64,000 nt of DNA from Amycolatopsis australiensis (GCF_900119165.1 NZ_FPJG01000006.1:8160001-8224000), one strand, 5' to 3'. Positions 27,309-37,905 are shown, counted from the stretch's first letter. Translations and numbers: made by a program. Notes: a model not told the origin generated them from the letters alone.

Positions 27309-27344
27309 CCCAGGCTACCTGGGGGTGTCCGGGGACCGCCGGAC
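27309..27344 (-). terminator. Two hairpins between acylphosphatase and smc
   Basis: CCCAGG-CTA-CCTGGG (27309-27323) and GTCCGG-n6-CCGGAC (27327-27344) are perfect 6-bp stems in tandem, in the 99-nt gap downstream of acylphosphatase. They could partly terminate or attenuate transcription into smc. No U tract. Confidence 0.35.
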
Positions 27345-27363
27345 GCGCCCCCTCTCGGCGCGG

Positions 27364-27651
27364 CTACCGCTCGGCGAAGCCGGTCAGCCCGCCTTTCGGG
27401 TCCGACCAGCGCTCGACGACGTGGTCCACACTTCCGGGTGATTCTCCGGACCGAAGCGCGGCGAGCAACCGCTCACAGTGGTCGCGATCACCCTCCGCTA
27501 TGACCTCGACACGCCCGTCGGGCATGTTGCGCGCACTGCCGACCAGACCCAGTTCCAGCGCCCGGCTGCGGGTCCACCAGCGGAAACCGACTCCCTGCAC
27601 CCGGCCGTGCACCCACGCCGTCAACCGGATGTTCGTTTCTTCCTCACTCAC
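27364..27651 (-). CDS. acyP: Acylphosphatase
   Basis: A small hydrolase of acyl phosphates, 95 residues. The signature GRVQGVGFRWWTRSRALELGL-type loop (catalytic Arg in GVGFRWW, near residue 24) and the Asn in GSARNMPDGRVEV (near residue 42) are both present. The GTG at 27651 (VSEEETNIR) is chosen; a longer frame to 27696 has no family match. It precedes smc, as in many actinobacteria. Confidence 0.93.
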   Translation of the reverse strand: MSEEETNIRLTAWVHGRVQGVGFRWWTRSRALELGLVGSARNMPDGRVEVIAEGDRDHCERLLAALRSGESPGSVDHVVERWSDPKGGLTGFAER

Positions 27652-27751
27652 GTCCTCATCCTTTCCGGGCTCTCCGACTGCGCACAGTGATCGCACAGGG
27701 CCACTACCTGGGCGAATGCGGCACCGACGGTGATAACCTCGCCGCCGAGGT

Positions 27752-27781
27752 CCTCCCCCCGGGTTCCCCCGCCCGGGGAGG
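27752..27781 (+). other. GC hairpin in the leader of the Pro/Thr-rich gene
   Basis: CCTCCCCCCGGG (27752-27763) can pair with CCCGGGGAGG (27772-27781) around a short C-rich loop, about 60 nt before the ATG at 27843. It may be a leader structure or the terminator of an upstream transcript. No known riboswitch is recognised. Confidence 0.3.
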
Positions 27782-27842
27782 CGGTGATCGATTCACCGGC
27801 CTCACACCGCGCCTTCCTCCCCGAACCCCCGAGGAGCCTGCA

Positions 27843-28469
27843 ATGCCCCGCCCCGACGGGTCCGCCTCGAGCCGGCACGCGACCAGGATCGACACCGCGC
27901 CACCGAAGAGCAGCAAACCGAACCGCACCGGGTACGTCGTGCTCGGGGTGGCCGGGCTGGTGGTCGCGACCGCGTTCGCCGCCGTCGCCGAGCTCGCCGG
28001 CCCGGACCCGGCCACCACCGCGGGCGGCACCGGCGGCACCGGCGGCCAGGGCACCTCGCAAGCAGGCCTGCAGACGGTCCGGAACACCCCCTCCACGGCC
28101 GGCCCGTCGACGGCCGGCAGCGTGCCGACGACCCCGTCGGCGCCGACGTCGTCCAGCGCCCCGACCACGCTGGTGTCGGTGAGCCCGGACGGCAAGACGA
28201 CCACCACGTTCGTCACCCAGGCGCCCCCGCCCCCGCCGCCGCCGCCGCGCAGCGACACGGGCGGTGGCACCCCGCCGCCGCAGCAGCAGTCGAGCCAGAA
28301 CCCGAAGCCGCCGAGCGACACGAGCACGAAGCCGTCCCCCTCGACCGACCCCGCGACAACGCCCGACCCGTCGCCGTCGTCGACCCCGACCACGGGCGGC
28401 AGCTCCAGCACGGGCGGCTCGCCGACCACCGCGCCCAGTGCCTCGGGGAGCACCACGCACGCGCAGTGA
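27843..28469 (+). CDS. Membrane-anchored Pro/Ser/Thr-rich protein
   Basis: A 208-residue protein with a short basic cytoplasmic start, one transmembrane segment (GYVVLGVAGLVVATAFAAVAEL, about residues 31-52) and a 150-residue extracytoplasmic tail of low complexity. The tail holds a run of eight prolines, Gln/Ser stretches and many TTP/PSS motifs. This looks like a cell-wall-spanning or glycosylated stalk; no domain is recognisable. GAGGAG precedes the ATG. Convergent with a TetR gene. Confidence 0.7.
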   Translation: MPRPDGSASSRHATRIDTAPPKSSKPNRTGYVVLGVAGLVVATAFAAVAELAGPDPATTAGGTGGTGGQGTSQAGLQTVRNTPSTAGPSTAGSVPTTPSAPTSSSAPTTLVSVSPDGKTTTTFVTQAPPPPPPPPRSDTGGGTPPPQQQSSQNPKPPSDTSTKPSPSTDPATTPDPSPSSTPTTGGSSSTGGSPTTAPSASGSTTHAQ

Positions 28470-28482
28470 GCCACGCGCCGCG

Positions 28483-29124
28483 TCAGGCCAGGATCGCCGC
28501 GACGATCGCGTCGCGCAGGAACTTCCCGTAACGCTCCGGTGACCAGCCGCGCTCCAGGCAGAGCAGCTCGTACTGCTCCGGGGCGTGGTAGGTCCACAGG
28601 ACGTCGCGGACGTCTTCGGCGGTGAGGCCCGGCTTGATCTGGCCGGTCGCCATCAGGTCGGCCGAGAAGTACGTCATCGCCGTGAGCATCTCCTGGCGCA
28701 TCTGGGCCCACACCTCGGCGGCCCCGGGGTCGGCGGCGGCCGCGTCGCGGGCGAGCAGCTGGACCGGCCACACCGCAGGCGCCGAGCCGGCGAGGTGCTC
28801 GAGGTACATCTCGATCTTGCGGGCGGCGTCCGGCTCGGCCTGGATCGCCGCGATGAAGTCGCGGCCCGCGATGGGGATGTCTTCGTCGTCGCCGGCGACC
28901 GTCACGTCGAACACCGCCTTGAGCAGGACCGCCTTGCTGGCGAACGCCTTGTAGACGGTCTGCACCGCGACACCGGCGGCCTTCGCCACTTCGGGCATCG
29001 CCGTGCCCGCGTACCCCTTCTCCCGGAAGAGCCCCGACGCCGCGGCCAGGATCCGGCGGCGGTTTTCGCGTGCCTGCTCTTGGCGGCGCGAAGTGTCGTA
29101 ACGCCGCTTGACAGGATCGGCCAT
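28483..29124 (-). CDS. TetR family transcriptional regulator
   Basis: A 213-residue repressor; the HTH is at about residues 20-65 (RRRILAAASGLFREKGYAGTAMPEVAKAAGVAVQTVYKAF). The ATG at 29124 (MADPVKRRYD) is chosen over an upstream start at 29166 because the longer version would cross the operators. It is divergent from a flavin-dependent monooxygenase-like gene, 65 nt apart, which it likely represses. Confidence 0.87.
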   Translation of the reverse strand: MADPVKRRYDTSRRQEQARENRRRILAAASGLFREKGYAGTAMPEVAKAAGVAVQTVYKAFASKAVLLKAVFDVTVAGDDEDIPIAGRDFIAAIQAEPDAARKIEMYLEHLAGSAPAVWPVQLLARDAAAADPGAAEVWAQMRQEMLTAMTYFSADLMATGQIKPGLTAEDVRDVLWTYHAPEQYELLCLERGWSPERYGKFLRDAIVAAILA

Positions 29125-29129
29125 TTGAG

Positions 29130-29163
29130 TAGAGACTCCTCTATCCAATAGACGTCCATCTAT
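29130..29163. promoter_or_regulatory. Two palindromic TetR operator candidates
   Basis: TAGAG-ACTC-CTCTA (29130-29143) and ATAGA-CGTCCA-TCTAT (29148-29163) have perfect 5-bp arms and sit between the divergent TetR and oxidoreductase start codons. The AT-rich sequence contrasts with the surrounding GC and likely includes both promoters. Confidence 0.55.
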
Positions 29164-29189
29164 CATGACACCCTGAGGGGGCGCTGACC

Positions 29190-30329
29190 ATGATGGGACA
29201 AGCCACGACCGACGCCGTCACCGCCGCGCGGGAGCTCGCTCCCGAGCTGAGCGCGCGGGCCGCCGAAGCGGAAGAGCTCCAGACGCTGCCACGCGACCTG
29301 GTCGAGCGGGCGCGCTCGGCCGGGTTGTTCCGGCTGGCGACGCCCCGCGCGCTGGGCGGGCGGGAGCTGCCGGCCGCCACGATCGTCGAAGTGATCGAGG
29401 AACTCGCCCGCGCGGACGGCTCGGCGGGCTGGACGATCACCATCGGCAACGCCTCGTCGTTCCTCGCCTGGCTCGCGCCGGACGTCGCCGCCGAGCTCGT
29501 GGCGGGCGTCCCGGACCCGATCGGCGGCGGCGTCTTCGCGCCGATGGGGCGGCTGACCCCCGACGGCACCGGGAAGTTCACGTTCGGCGGCCGGTGGAGC
29601 TTCTGCAGCGGCAGCCCGCACACGGACCTGTTCTTCAACGGCGCCTTCGCCGGCGGCGACCCGCGGGACTGGCGGCTGGCCGTGGTCCCGGCCGCGGCGG
29701 TGCGGGTGATCGAGAACTGGGACGTCAGCGGGCTGCGCGGCACCGGCAGTCACGACGTCGTGATCGAGACGGTGGTGCCGGAGGAGCACACGATCTCACC
29801 GTTCACCCAGCCGGCGCGCCACGACGGACCGCTGTGGCGGTTCCCGTTCTTCACGCTGGTGGGCGCGATGTTCGCGGGCATCCCGCTCGGCATCGCGCGG
29901 CGGGCGCTCGACGAGTTCACCGCGTTCGCGCCGGCGAAGTTCCGCCCGCCGAGCCCGAGCCCGCTCGCCGAGGACGGCGACGTCCAGGTGGCGCTGACCC
30001 GCGCCGAAGGCCGGCTGCGCTCGGCACGGGCGTTCGTCTTCGAGGCGCTGGGCGCGCTGTGGGACACGGCGTGCGCGGGCGACGTCCCGGACGTGCGCCG
30101 GCGCGGCCAGTTCCTGCTGGCGACCCAGCAGGCGATGCGCGCGGCGCTCAGCGCGGTGAACATCGCGTTCGGCTTCGCGGGCGCCGGCGCGCTGCACGCG
30201 GACCAGCCGATCCAGCGCTGCTTCCGCGACCTCCACGCGGCATCCCAGCACATCTACTTCTCGGCCGCGGCTTCGAAGCGGTACGCCAAGCTGCGGTTCG
30301 GGATCGACCAGCCGACGTTCTGGTTCTAG
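29190..30329 (+). CDS. Acyl-CoA dehydrogenase-fold flavin monooxygenase
   Basis: A 379-residue protein of the acyl-CoA dehydrogenase fold, closest to two-component class D hydroxylases (HsaA/HpaH-like) rather than true dehydrogenases. Seen: an N-terminal helical domain with LFRLATPRALGGRELP, ADGSAGWTITIGNAS, the beta-domain GRWSFCSGSPHTD, and a C-terminal helix bundle ending LRFGIDQPTFWF. No catalytic Glu motif typical of dehydrogenases is evident. A reductase partner is not adjacent. An ATGATG start follows GAGGGGG. Confidence 0.78.
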   Translation: MMGQATTDAVTAARELAPELSARAAEAEELQTLPRDLVERARSAGLFRLATPRALGGRELPAATIVEVIEELARADGSAGWTITIGNASSFLAWLAPDVAAELVAGVPDPIGGGVFAPMGRLTPDGTGKFTFGGRWSFCSGSPHTDLFFNGAFAGGDPRDWRLAVVPAAAVRVIENWDVSGLRGTGSHDVVIETVVPEEHTISPFTQPARHDGPLWRFPFFTLVGAMFAGIPLGIARRALDEFTAFAPAKFRPPSPSPLAEDGDVQVALTRAEGRLRSARAFVFEALGALWDTACAGDVPDVRRRGQFLLATQQAMRAALSAVNIAFGFAGAGALHADQPIQRCFRDLHAASQHIYFSAAASKRYAKLRFGIDQPTFWF

Positions 30330-30368
30330 TGCCGAAAGGTTCACGAGCAGGACCGGCGACGCGCGACA

Positions 30369-31067
30369 CTAGATCTCGAAGCGGTAGCCCATGCCGGGTT
30401 CGGTGAGCAGGTGCCGGGGCCGTGACGGCTCCGGCTCCAGCTTGCGGCGCAGCTGGGCCAGGTACACCCGCAGGTAGTGGGACTCCGTCTCGTACGTCGG
30501 GCCCCAGACCTCGCGCAGCAGCTGCTTCTGCGCCACCAGGCGGCCGCGGTTGCGGACCAGCAGCTCCAGCACGCCCCACTCCGTCTTCGTCAGGTGGACC
30601 TCCACGCCGTCGTGGCGGCGGACCTTCTTCGCCGCCAAATCCACCGTGAACGACGACGTGTCCACCACCGCCTCCGCGCCCTCCGCGCCCGACACCGCCG
30701 AGCGGCGGACCGCCGCTCGGAGGCGGGCCAGCAGCTCGTCCATGCCGAACGGTTTCGTCACGTAGTCGTCCGCGCCGGCGTCGAGGGCCTGGACCTTGTC
30801 CGCCGAGTCGCCGCGGGCCGACAGCACGATGATCGGGACCGTCGTCCAGCCGCGCAGGCCCGCGATCACCTCCGTGCCGTCGAGGTCCGGCAGGCCCAGG
30901 TCGAGCACGACGACGTCCGGCTTCGTCTCGGCGACCGCCTTCAGCGCGGCCGTCCCGTCGTGCGCCGTGATCACCTTGTAGCCGCGGGCGTTCAGGTTGA
31001 TCCGCAGCGCCCGCACGATCTGCGGCTCGTCGTCCACCACCAGCACGGTGGCACCCCGGTCGCTCAT
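30369..31067 (-). CDS. kdpE: Response regulator KdpE
   Basis: The OmpR-type activator of kdpFABC. It has 232 residues: a receiver domain with phospho-acceptor Asp in VVVLDLGLPDLDG (near residue 52) and Lys in YVTKPFGMDELLAR, then a winged helix with LVAQKQLLREVWG and RVYLAQLRRKLE. It overlaps kdpD by 4 nt (ATGA). Last gene of the kdp operon; convergent with the monooxygenase gene 39 nt away. Confidence 0.95.
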   Translation of the reverse strand: MSDRGATVLVVDDEPQIVRALRINLNARGYKVITAHDGTAALKAVAETKPDVVVLDLGLPDLDGTEVIAGLRGWTTVPIIVLSARGDSADKVQALDAGADDYVTKPFGMDELLARLRAAVRRSAVSGAEGAEAVVDTSSFTVDLAAKKVRRHDGVEVHLTKTEWGVLELLVRNRGRLVAQKQLLREVWGPTYETESHYLRVYLAQLRRKLEPEPSRPRHLLTEPGMGYRFEI

Positions 31068-33601
31068 CGCGCCCCCTCCTTCGCCGGCTCGGCGCTGAAC
31101 GCGGGCAGCGACACCACGACCGTCAGGCCGCCGCCCGGCGTGTCCTCGGCCCGGATCGTGCCGCCCATCGCCTCGGTGAACCCCTTCGCCACCGAAAGCC
31201 CCAGCCCGACACCCGGTGTCGTGTCCCGGTCGCCGCCGAGACGCTGGAACGGCGTGAACGCCGAGTCCGCCGCGCCCTTGCGCAGGCCCTTGCCGTGGTC
31301 GACGATCCGCAGCTCGACCTGGCCCGAGTGGGCGCTGGCCCGCGCCGACACCGGACCGCCGCCGTGGCGCAGGGCGTTGTCCAGCACGTTCGCCACCACC
31401 CGCTCCAGGAGCCCGGGGTCGGCGAGCACGGACGGGAGCCGGTCGTCGACCGCCACCTCGACCGCCTCGGAGCTGTCCACATTGGACAAGGCGTGCGCGA
31501 CGACCTCGTCGTAGCCGACCGGGCGCAGGTGCGGGCGCACCGCCCCGGTGGCCAGCCGCGACGAGTCGAGCAGGTTGTCGATCAGCCCGGCCAGCCGGTC
31601 GGCGGACACCTCGATCGCCTCCATCAGCTCCGCGGTGTCCGCTTCGGACAGTGCGAGGTCGGGCGCGCGCAGGCTGCCGACCGCCGCCTTGATCGACGTC
31701 AGCGGCGTGCGCAGGTCGTGCCCGACGGCCGAGAGCAGCGTCGTGCGCAGCTCGGTCGCCTCGGCCTTGCGCTCGGCGCGCGCCGCGGCGGCGGCCGCCC
31801 GCTGCTGGCGCAGGGCCAGCAGCGCCTGCCCGGCCACGGCCTCCAGCACCCGCCGGTCGGCCGCCGGCAACGCGCGCCCGCGCAGCGTCAGGTGCACGTC
31901 GGCGGTGACGGCGATGTCGACGTCCGCCTCGTCCGGGTCGGCGCACGGGTGCTCCCCCGCGGTCGCGACGCGCCGCCACTCGCCCTCCCGCTTTTCCAGC
32001 AGCGTCACCGACGTCAGCGCGAAGTTCTCCCGGACCTTCGCCAGCAGCCGCTCGATCGGGCTCGCGTGGGTCAGCACGGTCCGGGCGTAGGAGGCGAGCA
32101 GCGCCGCCTCGGTCCGCGCCCGCGCCGCCTGCGTGGCCCGGCGCGCGGCCTGGTCGACGACCAGCGCCACGAGCACCGCGACGACGACCATCGCGATCAG
32201 CGTCACCAGGTTCTGCGGGGTGTGCACGTTGAGCGTGTACAGCGGCGGGGTGAAGAAGAAGTTGAGCAGGCCGGCCCCGAGCACGGCCGCGACCAGCGCC
32301 GGGCCGAGGCCACCGACCAGCGCCACGATCACGGTGGCCAGCACGTAGGAGATGACGTCGGTGGCGAAGTCGAGGCCGCCCGGCAGGAACACGCCGATCG
32401 CCGTCACCAGCACCGGCAGCGCGACGCCGAGCACCCAGCCCGCCACCAGCCGCGAGAGTCCCAGCGGGCTCGCGCTCAGCCGTGCCCGCAGCCGCCCGCC
32501 CGCCTCGGAATGGGTGACCATGTGCACGTCGATCGGCCCCGACTGGCGGACCACCGAAGCGCCGATGCCCTCGTCGAACAGCCGCGCCACGCGCGAGCGC
32601 CGCGAAGTGCCGATCACCAGCTGGGTGGCGTTGACCCCGCGGGCGAAGTCCAGCAGCGCGGTCGGCACGTCGTCGCCGACGACGGTGTGGAACGTGGCGC
32701 CGACCTCTTCGGCGAGGGTCCGGCAGCGGGCGATCGCGGCGGGCCCGAGCCCGGACAGGCCGTCGCCACGCAGGATGTGCACGACCTGCAGCTCCGCGCC
32801 CGCGCGGGTGGCGATGCGGCTGGCGCGGCGGATCAGCGTCTCGCTCTCCGGGCCGCCGGTGACCGAGACGACGACGCGTTCGCGTGCCTCCCACGTATCG
32901 GTGATGCGCTGCTCGGCGCGGTAGCGCTGCAAGGCGACGTCGACCTGGTCGGCCACCCACAGCAGCGCCAGCTCGCGCAGCGCGGTGAGGTTGCCGGGCC
33001 GGAAGTAGTTGCCGAGCGCGGCGTCGATCCGCTCGGCCGGGTAGACGTTGCCGTGCGCCAGCCGCCGCCGCAGCGCCTCGGGGGTGATGTCGACCAGCTC
33101 CAGCTGCTCGGCGCGGCGGACGACCTCGTCGGGCACGGTCTCCTGCTGGGTGACCCCGGTGATCCGCTCGACGACGTCGTTGAGGCTCTGCAGGTGCTGC
33201 ACGTTGACCGTGGACAGCACGTCGATGCCCGCTTCCAGCAGTTCCTCGACGTCCTGCCAGCGCTTGGCGTTGCGGGAGCCCGGCACGTTCGTGTGGGCGA
33301 GCTCGTCGACGACCGCGACCTCCGGCGCGCGGGCCAGGACGGCGTCGAGGTCCATCTCCTCGAACTCGCGGCCGCGGTGGCCGGCCCGCCGTCGCGGAAC
33401 GATCTCGAGTCCTTCGAGCAGCTCGGCCGTCTTGGCCCGGCCGTGCGTCTCCACCAGGCCGACGACGACGTCGGTGCCGCGGTCGAGCCGCCGCCGCGCC
33501 TCGCCGAGCATGGCGAAGGTCTTGCCGACGCCGGGAGCCGCGCCGAGGTAGATCCTCAGCTCACCGCGACGCGGCTTCGGCGACGTGTTTTCCGTGGTCA
33601 C
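31064..33601 (-). CDS. kdpD: Sensor histidine kinase KdpD
   Basis: Senses low potassium or osmotic imbalance and phosphorylates KdpE. It has 845 residues: an N-terminal KdpD domain with Walker A GAAPGVGKTFAM (near residue 24), a universal-stress-like domain to about 365, four transmembrane helices (about 395-495), a GAF-like region, the DHp His in SAVGHDLRTPLTS, and an HATPase domain ending GVGLGLSVAKG. GTG start 4 nt after the kdpC stop. Confidence 0.97.
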   Translation of the reverse strand: MTTENTSPKPRRGELRIYLGAAPGVGKTFAMLGEARRRLDRGTDVVVGLVETHGRAKTAELLEGLEIVPRRRAGHRGREFEEMDLDAVLARAPEVAVVDELAHTNVPGSRNAKRWQDVEELLEAGIDVLSTVNVQHLQSLNDVVERITGVTQQETVPDEVVRRAEQLELVDITPEALRRRLAHGNVYPAERIDAALGNYFRPGNLTALRELALLWVADQVDVALQRYRAEQRITDTWEARERVVVSVTGGPESETLIRRASRIATRAGAELQVVHILRGDGLSGLGPAAIARCRTLAEEVGATFHTVVGDDVPTALLDFARGVNATQLVIGTSRRSRVARLFDEGIGASVVRQSGPIDVHMVTHSEAGGRLRARLSASPLGLSRLVAGWVLGVALPVLVTAIGVFLPGGLDFATDVISYVLATVIVALVGGLGPALVAAVLGAGLLNFFFTPPLYTLNVHTPQNLVTLIAMVVVAVLVALVVDQAARRATQAARARTEAALLASYARTVLTHASPIERLLAKVRENFALTSVTLLEKREGEWRRVATAGEHPCADPDEADVDIAVTADVHLTLRGRALPAADRRVLEAVAGQALLALRQQRAAAAAARAERKAEATELRTTLLSAVGHDLRTPLTSIKAAVGSLRAPDLALSEADTAELMEAIEVSADRLAGLIDNLLDSSRLATGAVRPHLRPVGYDEVVAHALSNVDSSEAVEVAVDDRLPSVLADPGLLERVVANVLDNALRHGGGPVSARASAHSGQVELRIVDHGKGLRKGAADSAFTPFQRLGGDRDTTPGVGLGLSVAKGFTEAMGGTIRAEDTPGGGLTVVVSLPAFSAEPAKEGAR

Positions 33602-33605
33602 GGTG

Positions 33606-34205
33606 TCAGTGTGCCCCTCCGGCCGCGGCTTGCACGGCCAAGTTGAGCGGGAGCACAGTCACGCCGGGGACACCGATCCCGGCTCCGCTCGTGTTCTGCT
33701 CGATCAGCTGCTTCACCCGGTCGAGGGGCACGCCGGTGTTCCGGGCGACGCGCGCGGCCTGCAGCTCGGCGTAGGCCACGCTGATCGCCGGGTCGAGCCC
33801 CGAACCGGACGCGGTGACGGCGTCCGGCGGCACCTGGCCGGGTGACACGCCTTCGCGTCGCGCGACCACGTCACGCCGCTCCCGGATCGCGTTCACGAGA
33901 TCCTCGTTGTAGGGGCCCTTGTTGGACGCACCGGACGGCATTCCGGGGGTGACCGCCGAAGGCCGCGTGTGGAACCACGGGTCGTGCGCCGGGTCGGCGG
34001 GCACCGGGTCGACGCCGATCAGCGACGACCCCACGGCCTGCCCGTTCCGCGTGACGACCGAGCCTTCGGCGTTCGATTCCAGGCCGGGAATCCGAGCGAC
34101 CGCCCACACGGCGAGCGGGTAGAGGATCCCGAGCAGGACGGTCATGACGAGCAGGACGCGCAGCCCCGCCCAGGTTTGCTTGACGAGCGTGTGCACGGAC
34201 TTCAC
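33606..34205 (-). CDS. kdpC: Potassium-transporting ATPase subunit KdpC
   Basis: The single-span KdpC subunit that assists ATP/K+ binding in the KdpFABC pump, 199 residues. One N-terminal membrane helix ([20 protein letters not shown]). Family motifs: [36 protein letters not shown]. The GTG overlaps the kdpB stop (GTGA). Confidence 0.96.
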   Translation of the reverse strand: MKSVHTLVKQTWAGLRVLLVMTVLLGILYPLAVWAVARIPGLESNAEGSVVTRNGQAVGSSLIGVDPVPADPAHDPWFHTRPSAVTPGMPSGASNKGPYNEDLVNAIRERRDVVARREGVSPGQVPPDAVTASGSGLDPAISVAYAELQAARVARNTGVPLDRVKQLIEQNTSGAGIGVPGVTVLPLNLAVQAAAGGAH

Positions 34206-36247
34206 CCGATTCCGGGGATGAGACGGACGAGCAGGTCGATCAGCCAGATCCCGAGGAACGGGCTGACGATCCCGCCGAGGCCGTAGACGAGCAGGTTGCG
34301 GCGCAGCAGCGCGGACGCCGACGACGGCTTGTACCGCACGCCCCGCAGCGCCAGCGGGATCAGCACGACGATGATCAGCGCGTTGAAGATCACGGCCGAG
34401 AGGATCGCCGACTTCGGCGTGGCCAGGTGCATGATGTTCAGCCCGCCCAGCTGGGCGTGGATGCCGGTGAACATCGCGGGCAGGATCGCGAAGTACTTGG
34501 CCAGGTCGTTGGCGACGCTGAAGGTGGTGAGCGCGCCGCGGGTGATCAGCAGCTGCTTGCCGATCCCGACGATCTCGATCAGCTTGGTCGGGTCGCTGTC
34601 GAGGTCGACCATGTTCCCGGCCTCCTTGGCGGCCGAGGTGCCGGTGTTCATCGCGACGCCGACGTCCGCCTGCGCGAGCGCCGGGGCGTCGTTGGTGCCG
34701 TCGCCGGTCATCGCGACCAGCCGCCCGCCTTCCTGCTCCCGCTTGATCAGCGCCATCTTGTCTTCGGGCTTGGCCTCGGCGAGGAAGTCGTCGACGCCGG
34801 CGTCGGCGGCGATGGCCTTCGCGGTGAGCGGGTTGTCGCCGGTGATCATCACCGTCTTGATGCCCATCGAGCGCAGCTCGGCGAAGCGCTCCTTCATGCC
34901 CGGCTTGACGACGTCGGAAAGCCGGATCACGCCGCGGACCACCGTGTCTTCGGCGACGACGAGCGGCGTGCCGCCCTGCGCGCCGATCTCGTCGACGACC
35001 CTGGTGGTCTCCGCGGGGAATTCGCCGCCGTTGCCGAGCACCCAGTCGCGCACCGCGCTCGCCGCGCCCTTGCGGATCCGCCTGCCGCCGAGGTCGAGCC
35101 CGCTCATCCGGGTCTGCGCGGTGAACGGGACGAACTCGCCGCGTTCGTCCTGGCCCGCGTGGTCCGGCGTCAGCTCGACGACACTGCGTCCTTCCGGGGT
35201 CTCGTCGGCCAGGCTGGCCAGCCGGGCGGCGCGGGCCAGCTCGTCCCGGGTGGACGTGCCGACCGGGATCAGCTCGGTGGCGCGCCGGTTGCCGAAGGTG
35301 ATGGTGCCGGTCTTGTCGAGCAGCAGCGTCGAGACGTCGCCCGCGGCCTCGACCGCGCGGCCGCTCGTCGCCAGGACGTTGCGCTGCACCAGCCGGTCCA
35401 TGCCCGCGATGCCGATGGCGCTCAGCAGCGCGCCGATGGTCGTGGGGATCAGGCACACCAGCAGGGCGGTCAGCACGATCACCGGCTGCTCGGCCCCGGA
35501 GTAGCGGGCCATCGGCTGCAACGCGACGACGGCGAGCAGGAAGATGATCGTCAGCGTCGAGAGCAGGATCGTCAGCGCGATCTCGTTCGGCGTCTTCTGC
35601 CGCGCCGCGCCCTCCACCAACGCGATCATGCGGTCCACGAAGGACTCACCGGGTTTCGTGGTGATCTTCACGACGATCCGGTCGGACAGCACGGTCGTGC
35701 CGCCGGTGACGGCGCTCCGGTCGCCGCCGGACTCGCGGATGACCGGGGCCGACTCGCCGGTGATGGCCGACTCGTCGACGGTCGCGATGCCCTCGACGAC
35801 GTCGCCGTCACCCGGGATCACCTGGCCCGCCTCGACGACGACGAGGTCACCGATCTTCAGGTCGGCGCCGGGCACCCGCTCCTCGCCGGTTTCGGTGAGC
35901 CGGCGGGCGACGGTCTCCTGCTTCGCCCGCCGCAGGCTTTCGGCCTGCGCCTTGCCGCGCCCTTCGGCGACGGCCTCGGCGAGGTTGGCGAACAGGACCG
36001 TGAACCACAGCCAGACGGCGATCAGGACCGTGAACACGCTCGGGTCCGTGACGGCGAAGACGGTGGTCAGCGCGGACCCCACCCACACCACGAACATCAC
36101 CGGGTTGCCGAGCTGGTGCTTCGGGTTCAGCTTCCGCAGCGCTTCCGGCAGCGAAATCCAGAGCTGGCGGGGGCTGAACACCCCGGCGCCCACCCGGCTC
36201 CGGTGCCCGGCGGGAGCCACCTGCGGTCGTTCGTCGGTGACGGTCAT
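34202..36247 (-). CDS. kdpB: Potassium-transporting P-type ATPase subunit KdpB
   Basis: The catalytic P-type ATPase subunit, 681 residues. The phosphorylated Asp is in [18 protein letters not shown]-type [14 protein letters not shown] forms the actuator loop; [18 protein letters not shown] is the hinge motif. Several membrane helices are visible. Its ATG overlaps the kdpA stop (ATGA). Confidence 0.98.
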   Translation of the reverse strand: MTVTDERPQVAPAGHRSRVGAGVFSPRQLWISLPEALRKLNPKHQLGNPVMFVVWVGSALTTVFAVTDPSVFTVLIAVWLWFTVLFANLAEAVAEGRGKAQAESLRRAKQETVARRLTETGEERVPGADLKIGDLVVVEAGQVIPGDGDVVEGIATVDESAITGESAPVIRESGGDRSAVTGGTTVLSDRIVVKITTKPGESFVDRMIALVEGAARQKTPNEIALTILLSTLTIIFLLAVVALQPMARYSGAEQPVIVLTALLVCLIPTTIGALLSAIGIAGMDRLVQRNVLATSGRAVEAAGDVSTLLLDKTGTITFGNRRATELIPVGTSTRDELARAARLASLADETPEGRSVVELTPDHAGQDERGEFVPFTAQTRMSGLDLGGRRIRKGAASAVRDWVLGNGGEFPAETTRVVDEIGAQGGTPLVVAEDTVVRGVIRLSDVVKPGMKERFAELRSMGIKTVMITGDNPLTAKAIAADAGVDDFLAEAKPEDKMALIKREQEGGRLVAMTGDGTNDAPALAQADVGVAMNTGTSAAKEAGNMVDLDSDPTKLIEIVGIGKQLLITRGALTTFSVANDLAKYFAILPAMFTGIHAQLGGLNIMHLATPKSAILSAVIFNALIIVVLIPLALRGVRYKPSSASALLRRNLLVYGLGGIVSPFLGIWLIDLLVRLIPGIG

Positions 36248-37905
36248 GCGAGTGCCTCCGCGATGGGCCCGAGCGCGAGCGCCGGGATGAACGTGAGGGC
36301 CGCGACGAGCACCACCGTGCCGGTGAGCAGGGTGGCGAAGAGCGGTCCGGTGGTCGGCAGGGTGCCGGCGGTTTCGGGCACCGTGCGTTGCGCGGCCAGG
36401 GAACCGGCCAGGCAGAGCACGGCGAGGATCGGCACGAACCGGCCGAACGCCATGGCGACGCCGAACGAGGACTGGAACCAGTCGTTCGTCGCGGTCAGCC
36501 CGCCGAACGCGCTGCCGTTGTTGTTGCCGGTGGACGCGTAGCCGTAGAGGATCTCGGACAGGCCGTGCGCGCCGCCGTTGCCGAGCGCGCCCGCGGTGCC
36601 CGGCAGCAGCAACGCGATCCCGGAGCCGAGGAGCACGACCGTGGGCATCGCCAGCATGGCGACGGCGGCGCAGGTGACCTCGCGCTTGCCGAGCTTCTTG
36701 CCCAGGTACTCGGGGGTGCGCCCGACCATCAGCCCGGCCAGGAACATCGCGATGATCGCCATGACGAGGATGCCGTAGAGCCCGGTGCCGACGCCGCCGG
36801 GCGAGATCTCGCCGTAGAGCATGTTGAGCAGCGGTCCCCCGCCGCCGAGGCCGGACAGGCTGTCGTGGGCGCCGTTCACCGCGCCGGTCGACGTGCCGGT
36901 GGTCGTGTCGGCGAAGATCGACGTCGCCCCGATGCCGAACCGCTGTTCCTTGCCTTCCGTGCTGGCGCCGGCGGCCAGCGCGGCCGGGTTGCTCGCCTCG
37001 GCCTCGGAGAACCAGATGATCGCCAGCGACGCGGCCCACAGCAGGCCCATCACGCTCAGCAGGACGTACCCCTGGCGGCGGTTGCCGACCAGCGTGCCGA
37101 ACGCGCGGGTCAGGCTGACCGGGAGCACCAGGATGAGGAACAGCTCGACGAGGTTCGTCCAGGCGTCGGGGTTTTCGAACGGGTGCGCGGAGTTGGCGTT
37201 GAAGACGCCGCCGCCGTTGGTGCCCAGTTCCTTGATCGCCTCCTGGCTCGCGGCCGGGGCGAGGGCGATGGTGCCGTGGCTGCCGTCCGGGTTCGTCACG
37301 GCGATGCCCGCCTTCAGGCTCTGCACCACGCCGAGCGCGACCAGCACGAGCGCGAACACGAACGCCATCGGCAGCAGCACGCGGATCGTGCCGCGGGTGA
37401 GGTCCACCCAGAAGTTGCCGAGCCGGTCGGTCTTCGCCCGCACGAACCCCCGTGTCACGGCGATGGCCACGGCCAGGCCGACGCCGGCCGACAGGAAGTT
37501 CTGCACGGTCAGCCCGGCCATCTGCACGAAGTGGCCCATCGTCGTCTCGGGGACGTAGGACTGCCAGTTCGTGTTGGTGACGAACGAGATCGCCGTGTTG
37601 AACGCGACGCCGGGGCTCACCGGGCCGCGGCCGAGGCTCCACGGCAGCAGCGGCTGCCACCGCTGCAGCAGGTAGAGCAGGACGACGGAGACGAACGAGA
37701 AGCCGAGCACGCCCGCGGCGTAGGCCGGCCACCGCTGCCCGGAGTCCGGGTCGACGCGGAAGACCTTGTACAGGCCCTTTTCCAGCTTGAGGTGCTTCTC
37801 GGTGGAGAAGACGCGCGCCAGGTAGTCGCCCAGCGGCCGGTAGACCGCGGCGAGGGCGGCGAGCAGGAGGCCGAGCTGGACGAGCCCGGCCGTCGTGTCG
37901 GACAT
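36244..37905 (-). CDS. kdpA: Potassium-transporting ATPase subunit KdpA
   Basis: The K+ channel-like subunit, 553 residues with about ten membrane segments and four selectivity-loop repeats (e.g. [41 protein letters not shown]). It starts with ATG one base inside the kdpF stop (TGATG). Confidence 0.98.
   Translation of the reverse strand: MSDTTAGLVQLGLLLAALAAVYRPLGDYLARVFSTEKHLKLEKGLYKVFRVDPDSGQRWPAYAAGVLGFSFVSVVLLYLLQRWQPLLPWSLGRGPVSPGVAFNTAISFVTNTNWQSYVPETTMGHFVQMAGLTVQNFLSAGVGLAVAIAVTRGFVRAKTDRLGNFWVDLTRGTIRVLLPMAFVFALVLVALGVVQSLKAGIAVTNPDGSHGTIALAPAASQEAIKELGTNGGGVFNANSAHPFENPDAWTNLVELFLILVLPVSLTRAFGTLVGNRRQGYVLLSVMGLLWAASLAIIWFSEAEASNPAALAAGASTEGKEQRFGIGATSIFADTTTGTSTGAVNGAHDSLSGLGGGGPLLNMLYGEISPGGVGTGLYGILVMAIIAMFLAGLMVGRTPEYLGKKLGKREVTCAAVAMLAMPTVVLLGSGIALLLPGTAGALGNGGAHGLSEILYGYASTGNNNGSAFGGLTATNDWFQSSFGVAMAFGRFVPILAVLCLAGSLAAQRTVPETAGTLPTTGPLFATLLTGTVVLVAALTFIPALALGPIAEALA

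Noticed and set aside
30325..30373. TCTAGTG...CACTAGA inverted arms as terminator between monooxygenase and kdpE
   Set aside because: The arms are mainly the two convergent TAG stop codons with a 35-nt loop; symmetry is probably coincidental.
34427..36541. 704-aa plus-strand ORF opposite kdpB and kdpA
   Set aside because: Antisense shadow; the KdpB and KdpA motifs are on the minus strand.
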